In this document: in pieces, positions 9,033 through 18,813 of the stretch
How the letters are laid out: each line of letters opens with the position of its first letter
Numbering within the stretch: the stretch's first letter is position 1
Origin: Buchnera aphidicola (Brevicoryne brassicae)
Lineage (GTDB): Bacteria > Pseudomonadota > Gammaproteobacteria > Enterobacterales > Enterobacteriaceae
Assembly (NCBI RefSeq): GCF_005082825.1
Contig: NZ_CP034882.1
Coordinates: 281,932 to 345,931, forward strand
Direction of reading: 5' to 3'
DNA length: 64,000 bases
Program-made: the position numbers and the translations under genes
The notes under the pieces: model-generated
What the model saw: only the letters and a program-made list of their open reading frames with translations
Told to the model about the DNA's origin: nothing
Databases searched by the model: none

Positions 9033-9251
9033 ATTTAATATTATACCGTATTTATTTTTTATATATTTTAACACGCACTAAAAATATTTTTTGTGATTTT
9101 TTTTTGAGTTTTTAATTAAAATTTTTTTTAAAAAGAATTTATAATATTTTTTAAGATTTTTAATATATAATGTATTTATTTTTTTTATAATATATAATAT
9201 ATTTTCTTATTAAAAAAATATACGTTAAAAAGATAATATAATCAGCAATTT

Positions 9252-10358
9252 ATGAGTCTAAATAAAAACAAAAAAGTAATTGTTGCTATGTCTGGAGGTG
9301 TAGATTCATCAGTTTCTGCTTGGATTTTAAAAAAACAAAATTATCAAGTAGAAGGTTTATTTATGAAAAATTGGGAGGAAGATGATAAAGAACAACATTG
9401 TAACTCAGCTCAAGATTTATTTGATGTTGAAAATGTATGTAAAAAGTTAAATATATATCTTCATAAGATAAACTTTTCTGTAGAGTTTTGGGAAAACGTT
9501 TTTAAAAAATTTTTAAATGATTATAAAAATGGTAAAACACCCAATCCCGATATATTATGTAATAAAGAAATTAAATTTAATGTTTTTTTAAAATATGCTA
9601 TTACAAATCTTCAAGCAGACTATATTGCAACAGGTCATTATGCACGTATAAAAAAAATTTCTGGGGAATATTTTCTTTTAAAAGGTATAGATCTTCATAA
9701 AGATCAGACTTATTTTCTATATACATTAAATAGTTTTCAACTTAAAAAAATTTTATTTCCGATTGGATCTTTAAAAAAAAGTAAAGTTCGTAATATTGCT
9801 AAAAAATTAAATTTAACAGTCGCTGAAAAAAAAGATTCCACTGGAATTTGTTTTATTGGACCTAGAAAATTAAGAAATTTTCTTAATCGATATATTTCTG
9901 AAAAACAAGGTGATATAATCACTACTTATGGAAGAGTTATTGGAAAACATTATGGTGCTTTTTATTATACATTAGGTCAAAGAAAGGGATTGGGGATTGG
10001 TGGAATTAAAGGAGAATATAATATTCCATGGTATGTAGTAGATAAAAATATTAAAAAAAACATATTAATTGTTGCTCAAGGATCTTATAATAAATATCTT
10101 ATGTCTATTGGTTTAATTGCTAAAAATATTCATTGGATAAATAAAAAAAATTTATCTTTTCCAATGTCATGTATGATAAAAACACGATATCGTCAAAAAA
10201 ATATCAGTTGTAATATAGAATATATAAATGATATTTATGTAAAAATTTTATTTGATGTACCAGTTTCAGCAGTTACACCAGGACAATCAGTTGTATTCTA
10301 TTTGTCAGAAATATGCATAGGTGGTGGAACTATTAAATCTAGATTACCATTATTATAA
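9252..10358 (+). CDS. mnmA: tRNA-uridine 2-sulfurtransferase
   Basis: MnmA (TrmU) puts sulfur on uridine 34 of tRNA-Lys, -Glu and -Gln. The protein has 368 residues, the same length as E. coli. The PP-loop SGGVDSSV (14-21) binds ATP. The two catalytic cysteines are Cys103 (NPDILCNKEIKF) and Cys200 (DSTGICFIG). The C-terminal barrel ends VSAVTPGQSVVFY. It starts a plus-strand group with hflD and purB in the same order as E. coli. The 219-base divergent spacer before it is almost pure A/T and must hold promoters for both mnmA and lepA. Confidence 0.97.
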   Translation: MSLNKNKKVIVAMSGGVDSSVSAWILKKQNYQVEGLFMKNWEEDDKEQHCNSAQDLFDVENVCKKLNIYLHKINFSVEFWENVFKKFLNDYKNGKTPNPDILCNKEIKFNVFLKYAITNLQADYIATGHYARIKKISGEYFLLKGIDLHKDQTYFLYTLNSFQLKKILFPIGSLKKSKVRNIAKKLNLTVAEKKDSTGICFIGPRKLRNFLNRYISEKQGDIITTYGRVIGKHYGAFYYTLGQRKGLGIGGIKGEYNIPWYVVDKNIKKNILIVAQGSYNKYLMSIGLIAKNIHWINKKNLSFPMSCMIKTRYRQKNISCNIEYINDIYVKILFDVPVSAVTPGQSVVFYLSEICIGGGTIKSRLPLL

Positions 10359-10393
10359 TTTTTTAATAATTTGAAAATAGTAAGGAGATAATT

Positions 10394-11017
10394 GTGATTA
10401 AAAAAATACATTCAATTACATTATCACTTGCAGGTATATGTCAATCAGTTTATTTAGTACAACAGTTAGCTCATTCAGGAAAATGTAATAATCATGCATT
10501 TAAAGCATGTTTAGAAAGTACTTTAGAAATAAATCCTACCTCCGTGATTGCAATATACGGGAATGATGAAAAAAATCTTAATTTAGGATTAAAAATTTTA
10601 ATATCCATTTTAACGTTTTCTAGTTTTTCTTATTCATATTCTGAATTTATTAAATACATTTTTAACATGATAATTCTTGAAAAAAAGTTCAAAAAAAATC
10701 GTATAGCCATCTATGCATCAAAAAAAAAATTGTCAATTATATCTAGAGAATATTATGTTCATCGTAATATCAATTGTTTAATAAATCATTTAGCAAATTT
10801 ATACGTTGAAATTATTAGTCCCTTAGGTTCTAGAATTTCAGTGAATGGAACAAAAATGTTTTTACAGGATAGTGAAATACAAAAAAAAATCCGATGTTTA
10901 TTATTATCAGGAATTCGTTCTATAGTATTATGGAAACAATTTGGTGGGAATGAATTAAAGTTAATACTTTTTAGATGCTATATTATTAAAAAAGCAAAGA
11001 AAATATTATATAATTAA
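10394..11017 (+). CDS. hflD: High-frequency lysogenization protein HflD homologue
   Basis: HflD (YcfC) is a membrane-associated protein named for its effect on phage lambda CII; its housekeeping role is unclear. The 207 residues (E. coli 213) share ITLSLAGICQSVYLVQQLAH at the start and YVEIISPLGSRISVNG plus SGIRSIVLWKQFGG towards the end. The start is GTG 10394, preceded by a strong AAGGAG. The position between mnmA and purB is the conserved gammaproteobacterial arrangement. Keeping it in a phage-free symbiont suggests a function other than the lambda phenotype. Confidence 0.93.
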   Translation: MIKKIHSITLSLAGICQSVYLVQQLAHSGKCNNHAFKACLESTLEINPTSVIAIYGNDEKNLNLGLKILISILTFSSFSYSYSEFIKYIFNMIILEKKFKKNRIAIYASKKKLSIISREYYVHRNINCLINHLANLYVEIISPLGSRISVNGTKMFLQDSEIQKKIRCLLLSGIRSIVLWKQFGGNELKLILFRCYIIKKAKKILYN

Positions 11018-11059
11018 AAAAAATATAAGTTAAATCTTTAAAAAATCAGGATATAACAT

Positions 11060-12430
11060 ATGAAGTTAACTTCATTAACAGCTATTTCACCGATTGATGG
11101 TCGATATAGTAATTCTACTATATTACTAAGAGACATTTTTAGTGAATTTGGTTTTTTAAAATATCGAATTAATGTAGAAATTCAGTGGTTTAAAAAAATA
11201 ATAAGTATGTCTAATATTTTAAAAATTGAGTGTATCAATTATAAAGAAACATATTTACTTGATGATATTGTTAAAAATTTTAATGAAAAAGATGCAATTT
11301 CAATTAAAAATATAGAAAAAACAACTAACCATGATATAAAATCATTAGAATATTTTTTAAAAAATAAAATTTCTAAATTAAATATTTTTTCATCAATTTT
11401 AGAGTTTATACATTTTGGTTGTACTTCAGAAGATATTAATAATATAGCTTATGCATTAATGTTAAAAGATGCTCGTGATAAAATAATTTTACCATTATGG
11501 CACAAAATAATTAAATGTTTAAAGGAAATAGTTTTTAAGTATCAACATATTACCTTATTATCTTTAACTCATGGACAACCAGCTACTCCATCAACTATGG
11601 GAAAAGAAATAGCTAATTTTTATTACCGAATGAAACGTTGTTGTATAAAAATCACAAATATAGAAATTTTAGGAAAAATGAATGGAACTACTGGTAATTA
11701 TAATGCACATTTAGCTGCATATCCTAAAGTTAACTGGCATGAAATAAGCAAAAATTTTATAACATCATTAGGAATTTCTTGGAATCCATATACTACACAA
11801 ATTGAACCTCATGATTATATTGCAGAATTTTTTGGCTGTATGTCATTGTTTAATACCATACTAATTGATTTTAATCGCGATATGTGGGGATATATTTCTC
11901 TTAAATATTTCAAACAAAAACTAGTAGATGATGAAATAGGTTCTTCAATTATGCCTCATAAAATCAATCCTATTGATTTTGAAAACTCTGAAGGCAATTT
12001 AGGCTTATCAAATGCTTTAATGAATCATATGATCAATAAACTACCTATTTCTAGATGGCAACGTGATCTAAGTGATTCTACAGTATTACGTAATTTAGGT
12101 GTAGTTATATCCTACTCTGTTATTGCATATAATTCTCTTTTATCAGGAATAAAAAAATTACAAATCAATGAATCGGAAATATTGAAAAAATTAGATGAAA
12201 ATTGGTCTGTTTTGTCTGAACCTATACAAACGATTATGCGTCGTTATGGTATTAAAAATGCATATGAAAAATTAAAGAAATTAACTCGTGGAAAAAAAAT
12301 AAATAAAAATATTATGCATATGTTTATTTCTAGTTTAGATATACCAGAAGAAGAAAAACAACGTTTAAAAAAAATGACACCTTATAATTATATTGGTTAT
12401 GCAAGCCAAATTATCAATGAATTGAAATAA
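11060..12430 (+). CDS. purB: Adenylosuccinate lyase
   Basis: PurB cleaves SAICAR to AICAR in purine synthesis and adenylosuccinate to AMP. AICAR is also made by histidine synthesis, so in Buchnera the enzyme can serve nucleotide supply from that side product. The 456 residues match E. coli (456). Visible signatures are GRYSNST near the start, GCTSEDINN (about 116-124), the His in LTHGQPATPSTMGKE, and the fumarase-family serine loop GSSIMPHKINP (about 293-303). It follows hflD by 42 bases and is probably co-transcribed. Confidence 0.97.
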   Translation: MKLTSLTAISPIDGRYSNSTILLRDIFSEFGFLKYRINVEIQWFKKIISMSNILKIECINYKETYLLDDIVKNFNEKDAISIKNIEKTTNHDIKSLEYFLKNKISKLNIFSSILEFIHFGCTSEDINNIAYALMLKDARDKIILPLWHKIIKCLKEIVFKYQHITLLSLTHGQPATPSTMGKEIANFYYRMKRCCIKITNIEILGKMNGTTGNYNAHLAAYPKVNWHEISKNFITSLGISWNPYTTQIEPHDYIAEFFGCMSLFNTILIDFNRDMWGYISLKYFKQKLVDDEIGSSIMPHKINPIDFENSEGNLGLSNALMNHMINKLPISRWQRDLSDSTVLRNLGVVISYSVIAYNSLLSGIKKLQINESEILKKLDENWSVLSEPIQTIMRRYGIKNAYEKLKKLTRGKKINKNIMHMFISSLDIPEEEKQRLKKMTPYNYIGYASQIINELK

Positions 12431-12513
12431 ACAATTGATTATTTATTTTATGATACTTTATTTAAGTAATTATTTTAAATAATTTAATAAAAAAAACTAA
12501 GGAAAATTTTCTT

Positions 12514-13138
12514 GTGATATCGGTAATGTTAATTATCTCTCTTATTTTTTTAACTGGATATAATAATTTTATTCATGTAGAAAAAAAATTAAAAATTAAT
12601 TATTTTTTAAATAAAAATATTATAGAAAAGAAGATACATAATTGGAAGAGTTTTATAAAAACTTCATCATATAAATACAATGTTGATGATAAATTAATCA
12701 AATCTGTTATTTATGCTGAATCTTCTGGTAATCCTTATGCTAAAAGCAATTCGAATGCAATCGGCTTAATGCAAATAAAACCATCTTCTGCAGGTGTTGA
12801 AATATATCGTTTAAATGGGAAAAAGGGTCAACCTTCTATTCAAGAATTATACAATCCAAAAATAAATATTGATATAGGTACTGCTTATATTAGTTTATTG
12901 CAAAAAAAAAACTTTTTGGTATCAAAAACAAAGATATAATGAGATGTGCTACTATTGTTTCGTATGTTAACGGTACTAACGCACTTCTTAAAATATTTTC
13001 TAAGAACAGAAAAGAAGCAATATCTATAATAAATAGTATGACAATAAAATCTTTTTGTGCATATATAAAAAAAAACATCCAGCAAAACAAGCATCTCATT
13101 ATTTAATGAAAGTTATAATGATTTATAATTTGCTTTAA
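12514..13138 (+). pseudogene. emtA: Membrane-bound lytic transglycosylase E, broken by two poly(A) frameshifts
   Basis: EmtA (MltE) cuts peptidoglycan glycan strands. The first frame (GTG 12514 to 12939) holds the lysozyme-like core with catalytic Glu69 in YAESSGNP and NAIGLMQIKPSS. After the A10 run at 12902-12911 homology continues in a second frame (IVSYVNGTNALLKIF, NRKEAISIIN). After the A9 run at 13067-13075 it moves to a third frame (HPAKQASHYLMK) and stops at 13138. One added A at each run restores a 208-residue protein (E. coli 203). The signal peptide has LTGY where a lipobox needs a Cys, so lipid anchoring is lost. A strong AAGGAA precedes the GTG. The gene is either a pseudogene or depends on slippage. 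Confidence 0.88.
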
Positions 13139-13228
13139 AGTGTTTTTTAGATATTTCTTAATAATAAAAAACATTATAAATTAATAGATTAATATATAAA
13201 AGATAATATCTTTTTTAGAGATTTAAAA

Positions 13229-14002
13229 ATGGGATTTTTAAAAGACAAAAAAATTTTGATAACCGGAATTTCTAGTACAAAATCAATTGCTTTTAACATA
13301 GCAAAATCTATGTATAGTCAAAAAGCAGAATTAGGATTTGTATGTCAAAATGAAAAAATTAGCAATAGAATAAAAAAAATAGCAGCATCAATGAAATCTA
13401 ATATTGTACTTTCATGTGATTTTAGTGATGATAAAAATATAAGAAAAATGTGTTCAAATTTATTTAAGGTGTGGAAAAAGTTTGATGGATTAGTTCATTC
13501 TATTGCTTATTGTCCTAAAAATTTTTTTTATGGAGATTTTATTGATAATATTACTAGAGAGGGTTTTAATATTTCTCATGAAATTAGTTGCTATAGTTTT
13601 TTAGGATTAGTAAAAGAATGCAGAACAATGTTAAATGATTTTTCTTCTTTATTAACTTTATCTTATCTAGGGTCACAACGTGTAATACCTAATTACAACA
13701 TCATGGGTTTAGCTAAAGCTTCATTAGAAGCAAATGTTCGTTATATGGCTTATACACTAGGTAAAAAAAATATTCGTGTTAATGCTATTTCATCCGGTCC
13801 CATTAAAACTGTTTCTTCTTATAGTATTAAGGATTTTAGTAAAATACAAGAATATCATCATTCATGTTCATTGATAAAAAATCCTATTACTGGTAAAAAT
13901 ATAGGAAATGTTGCATCTTTTTTATTGTCTGATTTATCTATTGGTATTACTGGTTCAGTTATTTATGTTGATAATGGTTTTAATGTTAGTGCTATAAAAT
14001 AA
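13229..14002 (+). CDS. fabI: Enoyl-[acyl-carrier-protein] reductase (NADH)
   Basis: FabI carries out the last reduction in each round of fatty-acid elongation. The 257 residues (E. coli 262) form a short-chain dehydrogenase fold. The NAD-binding start is KILITGISSTKSIAFNIA, the catalytic pair is Tyr156 and Lys163 (NYNIMGLAKAS), and Tyr146 is kept. E. coli Gly93, a residue where changes give resistance to diazaborine or triclosan, is Ala93 here (HSIAYCP). The C-terminal five or so residues of E. coli are missing. It stands alone between the broken emtA and rnb. Confidence 0.96.
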   Translation: MGFLKDKKILITGISSTKSIAFNIAKSMYSQKAELGFVCQNEKISNRIKKIAASMKSNIVLSCDFSDDKNIRKMCSNLFKVWKKFDGLVHSIAYCPKNFFYGDFIDNITREGFNISHEISCYSFLGLVKECRTMLNDFSSLLTLSYLGSQRVIPNYNIMGLAKASLEANVRYMAYTLGKKNIRVNAISSGPIKTVSSYSIKDFSKIQEYHHSCSLIKNPITGKNIGNVASFLLSDLSIGITGSVIYVDNGFNVSAIK

Positions 14003-14256
14003 TATATTTTATTGTTTACATATATAAAAAAAATCATATATTTTTTAAAATTAAAAAATGTATATGTTTAAATAAAAAATTTATAATTTTTTATTTTTTA
14101 AAAATAAGTTATTATATAAAATCAATAATTAAAATTTTTTATAAATTTTATCTAAAAAAATATCTATGCTATTTTACAAATAAGTTATATATTTAAATCA
14201 ATTTTTAAATTTATAAAATTATTAATTTTTTACTATGACAATTAGGTTTTACTATT

Positions 14257-16194
14257 ATGTTCCAAAACAATCCATTACTTGCACAGTTAAAAAAAAATAT
14301 ACATGCTAAAATACCTCGTGTTGAAGGCATAGTAAAAAGCACTGAAAGAGGATTTGGATTTTTAGAAATTGATACCCAAAAAAGTTATTTTATCCCTCCT
14401 AAAAATATGAAAAAAGTTATGCATGGAGATCGAATAATCGCTTTATTAAAAATAGAAAAAGATAGGGAAATAATTGAACCTGAGAAATTAATTGAACCTT
14501 TTTTAAATAGATTTGTAGGGAAAATAGAAAAAAAAGATAAAAAAATATTTATTTTGCCCGACTACCCATTTTTAAAAAATCTGATTATATGTCAAAATGA
14601 AAAAAACTGTACAAATATTTTTCAAGATGGAGATTGGGCTATAGCGAGACTAACAAAACATAAACTTAATGGAGATCATTTTTTTTATGCCGAATTAATT
14701 GAAAAAATAATAAAAAAAGATGATCCTTTTATACCATGGTGGGTAACTTTAGCACGTCATAATCTTGCAAGAAATGAACCTTTAGTAAATACAAAAAATT
14801 TTGAACTAAGAGAAGATTTTGATAGAAAAGATTTAACAAATTTAGATTTTATTACTATAGACAATAGTAACACAAAAGATATTGATGATGCTCTTTTTAT
14901 TGATGAAACTCCTAATGGAGAATTTTGTTTAACTGTAGCAATAGCTGATCCCACTGCTTATATAAGAAATGGTAGTAAATTAGATCTCATTGCATATAAC
15001 AGAAGTTTTACAAATTATTTACCTGGATTTAATATTCCTATGTTACCTAGAAACTTATCAGAAGACATATGTTCATTAAATCCAAATGAACGTCGTCCAG
15101 TATTAGCATGTCATATCAATATTTTAAAAGATGGAAGTATATCAAATAACATTAAATTTTTTTTAGCATGGATAAAATCCAAATCGAAATTATCTTATGA
15201 ACATGTTTCAGATTGGATCGAAAAATCTGGACCATGGATACCACCTACAAAATCTATAGAAAATCAAATAAAACGCTTATATCATCTGTGTTTACTACGA
15301 ATAAAGTGGCGTTCAAAACATGCTGTATTATTTAAAGATAGTCTAGAATACCGTTTTCATCTATCTGAAAACGGGAAAGTTATAGATGTTTTTGTAGAAA
15401 AAAGACGTATTGCTCATAAAATTGTTGAAGAATCTATGATTATTGCAAATATGTCTGCAGCTAATTTTTTATCTAAAAATCTTGGTTTTGGTATATATAA
15501 TGTACATTCTGGATTTGATCTTACTAATGCTGAAAATGCAGTTGCTTTTTTAAAAAATTACGATTTAAACTTTACTGTTCAAGAAATTACTACACTAAAA
15601 GGTTTCTGTAAACTTAGACGTATTTTAAATATGTTATCTAATAGATATATTGATAGTCGAATTCGTCGTTTTCAATCTTTTGGTGATTTTAGTACAGTAC
15701 CAGGACCTCATTTTGCACTTGGTTTTTCAGAATATGCAACTTGGACTTCTCCTATCCGTAAATATAGTGATATGATTAATCATCGCTTATTAAAATCTAT
15801 TATTAAAAAAGAAAAATCAATTAAACCCAGTGAAGAAATTAAATTAAAAATAAGCGAACAAAAAAGACGTAATAGAATTGCTGAACGAGATGTTTCAGAT
15901 TGGCTCTATACTATATTGTTACAAAAAAAAGAGCATAGAAATAAAAAGTTTAATGCTGAAATTATTGATATTTCAAAAAATGGAATGAGAGCTCGTTTAA
16001 TAGAAAATGGTGCTAATGTTTTTATTCCCGGTGCTTTCTTACATACAATTAGAGATGAATTAATATTTAATCAAGAAATGGGGAAAGTTTTTATCAATGG
16101 TGTTATGAACTATAAAGTTTCTGACTTAATCCCTGTGACTTTATCAGATATTCGATTAGAAACTCGCAGTATTATTGCTAAACCTGAAAATTAA
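14257..16194 (+). CDS. rnb: Exoribonuclease II
   Basis: RNase II degrades single-stranded RNA from the 3' end. The 645 residues match E. coli (644). An N-terminal pair of cold-shock-like domains (GFGFLEIDTQKSYFIPP near residue 30) is followed by the RNB catalytic domain, whose acidic cluster reads DNSNTKDIDDALFID (about 206-220). A C-terminal S1 domain starts near residue 560 with FNAEIIDISKNGMRARL. The 254-base spacer from fabI is nearly all A/T with no recognisable gene and presumably holds the promoter. Confidence 0.97.
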   Translation: MFQNNPLLAQLKKNIHAKIPRVEGIVKSTERGFGFLEIDTQKSYFIPPKNMKKVMHGDRIIALLKIEKDREIIEPEKLIEPFLNRFVGKIEKKDKKIFILPDYPFLKNLIICQNEKNCTNIFQDGDWAIARLTKHKLNGDHFFYAELIEKIIKKDDPFIPWWVTLARHNLARNEPLVNTKNFELREDFDRKDLTNLDFITIDNSNTKDIDDALFIDETPNGEFCLTVAIADPTAYIRNGSKLDLIAYNRSFTNYLPGFNIPMLPRNLSEDICSLNPNERRPVLACHINILKDGSISNNIKFFLAWIKSKSKLSYEHVSDWIEKSGPWIPPTKSIENQIKRLYHLCLLRIKWRSKHAVLFKDSLEYRFHLSENGKVIDVFVEKRRIAHKIVEESMIIANMSAANFLSKNLGFGIYNVHSGFDLTNAENAVAFLKNYDLNFTVQEITTLKGFCKLRRILNMLSNRYIDSRIRRFQSFGDFSTVPGPHFALGFSEYATWTSPIRKYSDMINHRLLKSIIKKEKSIKPSEEIKLKISEQKRRNRIAERDVSDWLYTILLQKKEHRNKKFNAEIIDISKNGMRARLIENGANVFIPGAFLHTIRDELIFNQEMGKVFINGVMNYKVSDLIPVTLSDIRLETRSIIAKPEN

Positions 16195-16295
16195 TTTATA
16201 TATTAAAAGATATTATACACATAAAAATTTTTTTAAATAAAAAAAATATTTTCAAAAAAGTTATAAAAATTTAACATACATTAGGAGTATGATAT

Positions 16296-16934
16296 ATGAA
16301 TATTTCTATTTTTGATTTATCTATATATATAAAGTTTTTTATAGGATTATGTGCTTTAGTTAATCCAATTGGAATGATTCCTATTTTTACAACTATGACT
16401 CATGGTCAATCTGTTCTAGAAAAACAAAGAACTAATTTAGTTGCCAACTTCTCAGCATCATTAATTTTAATTATATCATTATTTTTTGGAAGTAGTATTT
16501 TAAATGCATTTGGCATATCTATTAGTTCTTTTCGCATTGCAGGAGGAATTCTTATTATTAGTATAGCTTTTTCTATGATTACTGGAGAATTTATAAATCA
16601 AATAAAAAAAATAAAAGAAAATAAAATATCACAAAACATAAGTGTAGTTCCATTAGCTATGCCTTTAATTGCAGGACCTGGAGCAATTAGTTCAACTATT
16701 GTCTGGAGTACTTATTATTCTACTTGGATAAATTTATTTGGATGTAGCCTAGCGATTTTTTTATTTTCATTAGTATGTTGGTTATGTTTTCAAGCAGCTC
16801 CATGTGTAGTAAAAATTTTAGGCCAAACAGGAATTAATATTATTACTCGTATTATGGGTTTATTATTAATGTCTCTAGGAATAGAATTTATTACTATTGG
16901 TATTAGTACTGTTTTTCCTGGGTTATTAAATTAA
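16296..16934 (+). CDS. ychE: MarC-family integral membrane protein (YchE)
   Basis: This 212-residue protein matches E. coli YchE (215 residues) of the MarC/UPF0056 family. It shows six hydrophobic segments, beginning around residues 10-28 with the conserved FIGLCALVNPIGMIPIF. Another family block is PLAMPLIAGPGAISSTIVW (about 125-143), and the last helix contains TRIMGLLLMSLGIEFI. The family function is not established; the old idea that MarC drives multidrug resistance was not supported. AGGAG six bases before ATG is a clear ribosome binding site. It is followed by lipB after 20 bases. Confidence 0.92.
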   Translation: MNISIFDLSIYIKFFIGLCALVNPIGMIPIFTTMTHGQSVLEKQRTNLVANFSASLILIISLFFGSSILNAFGISISSFRIAGGILIISIAFSMITGEFINQIKKIKENKISQNISVVPLAMPLIAGPGAISSTIVWSTYYSTWINLFGCSLAIFLFSLVCWLCFQAAPCVVKILGQTGINIITRIMGLLLMSLGIEFITIGISTVFPGLLN

Positions 16935-16954
16935 TTATTTTTTATATAAATCTT

Positions 16955-17614
16955 ATGAATGATTTTTTACAAAATAAAATTATTTTTTTTCGTAATTTAG
17001 GAATAGAGAATTGGTCAACAACTTTTAAAAAAATGCATGATTTTACGATATTACGTAATGTTTATACATTTGATGAAATATGGTTTGTAGAGCATTATCC
17101 AATTTTCACACAAGGTCAATCATATAATAATGAAAAAGAAAAAAATTTAATTCATATTAATAATATACCTTTGATAAAAACTAACAGAGGGGGGAAAATC
17201 ACTTATCATGGACCTGGTCAACAGATAGTATACTTTTTAATTGATCTTAAACGTCGACATCTTACTATTCGTCAATTAATAAATATAATGGAAAAAACGA
17301 TAGTAACTGCTTTAGAGAAACTGTATATAAAAGCATATACTAAAAAACAATCACCCGGTGTATACATAAATAAAAAAAAAATATGCTCTTTAGGATTAAG
17401 AGTAAAAAAAAATTTTACACTTCATGGTTTAGCGATTAATGTAAATATGGATTTGACACCTTTTAATTATATTTATCCTTGTGGAGATATAAATATAAAA
17501 ATGACACAAATAAAAGATTTTAATAAAGAAATTAAATTAGAAGATTTAAAAATTATTTTAATTAAAACATTATCTGAATTTTTTCAAGTTTTTATGATAA
17601 AAAAGGGTAAATAA
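16955..17614 (+). CDS. lipB: Octanoyltransferase
   Basis: LipB moves the octanoyl group from acyl carrier protein to the lipoyl domains of enzymes such as SucB. The 219 residues (E. coli 213) include the family signature NRGGKITYHGPGQQIVYF (about 77-94), the catalytic lysine region SPGVYINKKKICSLGLR and the catalytic Cys176 in NYIYPCGD. There is no clear ribosome binding site before ATG 16955, so translation may depend on the closely spaced ychE. lipA follows 114 bases downstream. Confidence 0.96.
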   Translation: MNDFLQNKIIFFRNLGIENWSTTFKKMHDFTILRNVYTFDEIWFVEHYPIFTQGQSYNNEKEKNLIHINNIPLIKTNRGGKITYHGPGQQIVYFLIDLKRRHLTIRQLINIMEKTIVTALEKLYIKAYTKKQSPGVYINKKKICSLGLRVKKNFTLHGLAINVNMDLTPFNYIYPCGDINIKMTQIKDFNKEIKLEDLKIILIKTLSEFFQVFMIKKGK

Positions 17615-17728
17615 TGAAATTTTTATAAGTAAATATCATAATATGTAAATATAAATTTTGTTAAAAAAAATCTTATACATTATCATATAATATATATTTT
17701 AATACTCGTAATTGAGATAATAAATTTT

Positions 17729-18682
17729 ATGAAGATAAATAAAGATATTTTATTAAAAAAGAATATATCAAAAAAATTAAATATTATTCCAACTAAAAAA
17801 ATTTATAATTTTACAAAAAAATTAAAAAAACCTAATTGGATAAAAGTCAAAATACCGATTAATACATCTCGTATAAATCAAATAAAAAATGCTTTACGTA
17901 AAAATAATTTACATTCTGTTTGTGAAGAAGCACATTGTCCTAATCTATCTGAATGTTTTAATAAAGGAACTGCAACATTTATGATTCTTGGATCAATATG
18001 CACACGAAATTGTCCGTTTTGTGCAGTCTTTCATGGAACACCAAATCCTGTAAATATAGAAGAGCCTGAAAAATTATCTAATACAATTTTTGACATGGGT
18101 ATTGATTATGTTGTAATAACATCAGTAGTACGTGATGATTTATATGATGGAGGAGCTCAACATTTTGTTAATTGTATTCAATCTATTAGAAATAAAAATC
18201 AGGTAAAAATTGAAATACTAGTTCCTGACTTTCGTGGAAAACTAAAATTAGTTTTAAATATATTTAATACATCGTTACCTGATGTTTTTAATCATAATAT
18301 AGAAAGTATTCCTAGAATATATAAAATAATTCGTCCTGGAGCAAATTATAAAAAGTCATTGTCTTTATTAGAAGAATTTAAAAAAAAATATATTAATATT
18401 CCTACAAAATCAGGTTTAATGTTAGGACTTGGTGAAAAAGATTGGGAAATCACTCAAGTTATGAAAGATCTTTATTCAAGTGGGGTTACTTTATTAACAG
18501 TAGGACAATATCTCCAACCCAGTATTCGTCATTTTCCAGTACAACGTTATATACCACTTGAAGAATTTGAAAATATAAAAAAAGAAGCCTTGTCTATTGG
18601 TTTTTCTAATGCTTTTTGTGGTCCTTTTGTTCGTTCATCATATCACGCTAGTTTTCAATCGCTTTTGTCTGTTAAGAAATAA
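17729..18682 (+). CDS. lipA: Lipoyl synthase
   Basis: LipA is a radical-SAM enzyme that inserts two sulfur atoms into protein-bound octanoyl groups. It has 317 residues (E. coli 321). The auxiliary 4Fe-4S cluster ligands are Cys65, Cys70 and Cys76 ([12 protein letters not shown]), and the SAM cluster ligands are Cys91, Cys95 and Cys98 (CTRNCPFC). The C-terminal RSSYHA gives the serine ligand of the auxiliary cluster. The N-terminal 40 residues are lysine-rich and unconserved. Together with lipB it completes lipoate assembly in this window. Confidence 0.97.
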   Translation: MKINKDILLKKNISKKLNIIPTKKIYNFTKKLKKPNWIKVKIPINTSRINQIKNALRKNNLHSVCEEAHCPNLSECFNKGTATFMILGSICTRNCPFCAVFHGTPNPVNIEEPEKLSNTIFDMGIDYVVITSVVRDDLYDGGAQHFVNCIQSIRNKNQVKIEILVPDFRGKLKLVLNIFNTSLPDVFNHNIESIPRIYKIIRPGANYKKSLSLLEEFKKKYINIPTKSGLMLGLGEKDWEITQVMKDLYSSGVTLLTVGQYLQPSIRHFPVQRYIPLEEFENIKKEALSIGFSNAFCGPFVRSSYHASFQSLLSVKK

Positions 18683-18813
18683 TATTGATATCATTTCAAG
18701 ATGAATTTTTATAAATATTTTTATACATTATGCAATTAGTATTTTTGCATAAAAAATGTATAGAAAATAATATATTTTTATTGATGTATATTATATATAT
18801 TAGAGGTTATATA

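Noticed and set aside
12885-13099. Two overlapping minus-strand open frames of 69 residues
   Set aside because: They lie opposite the frame-broken emtA, have no recognisable similarity, and the plus strand shows clear homology through the same bases.
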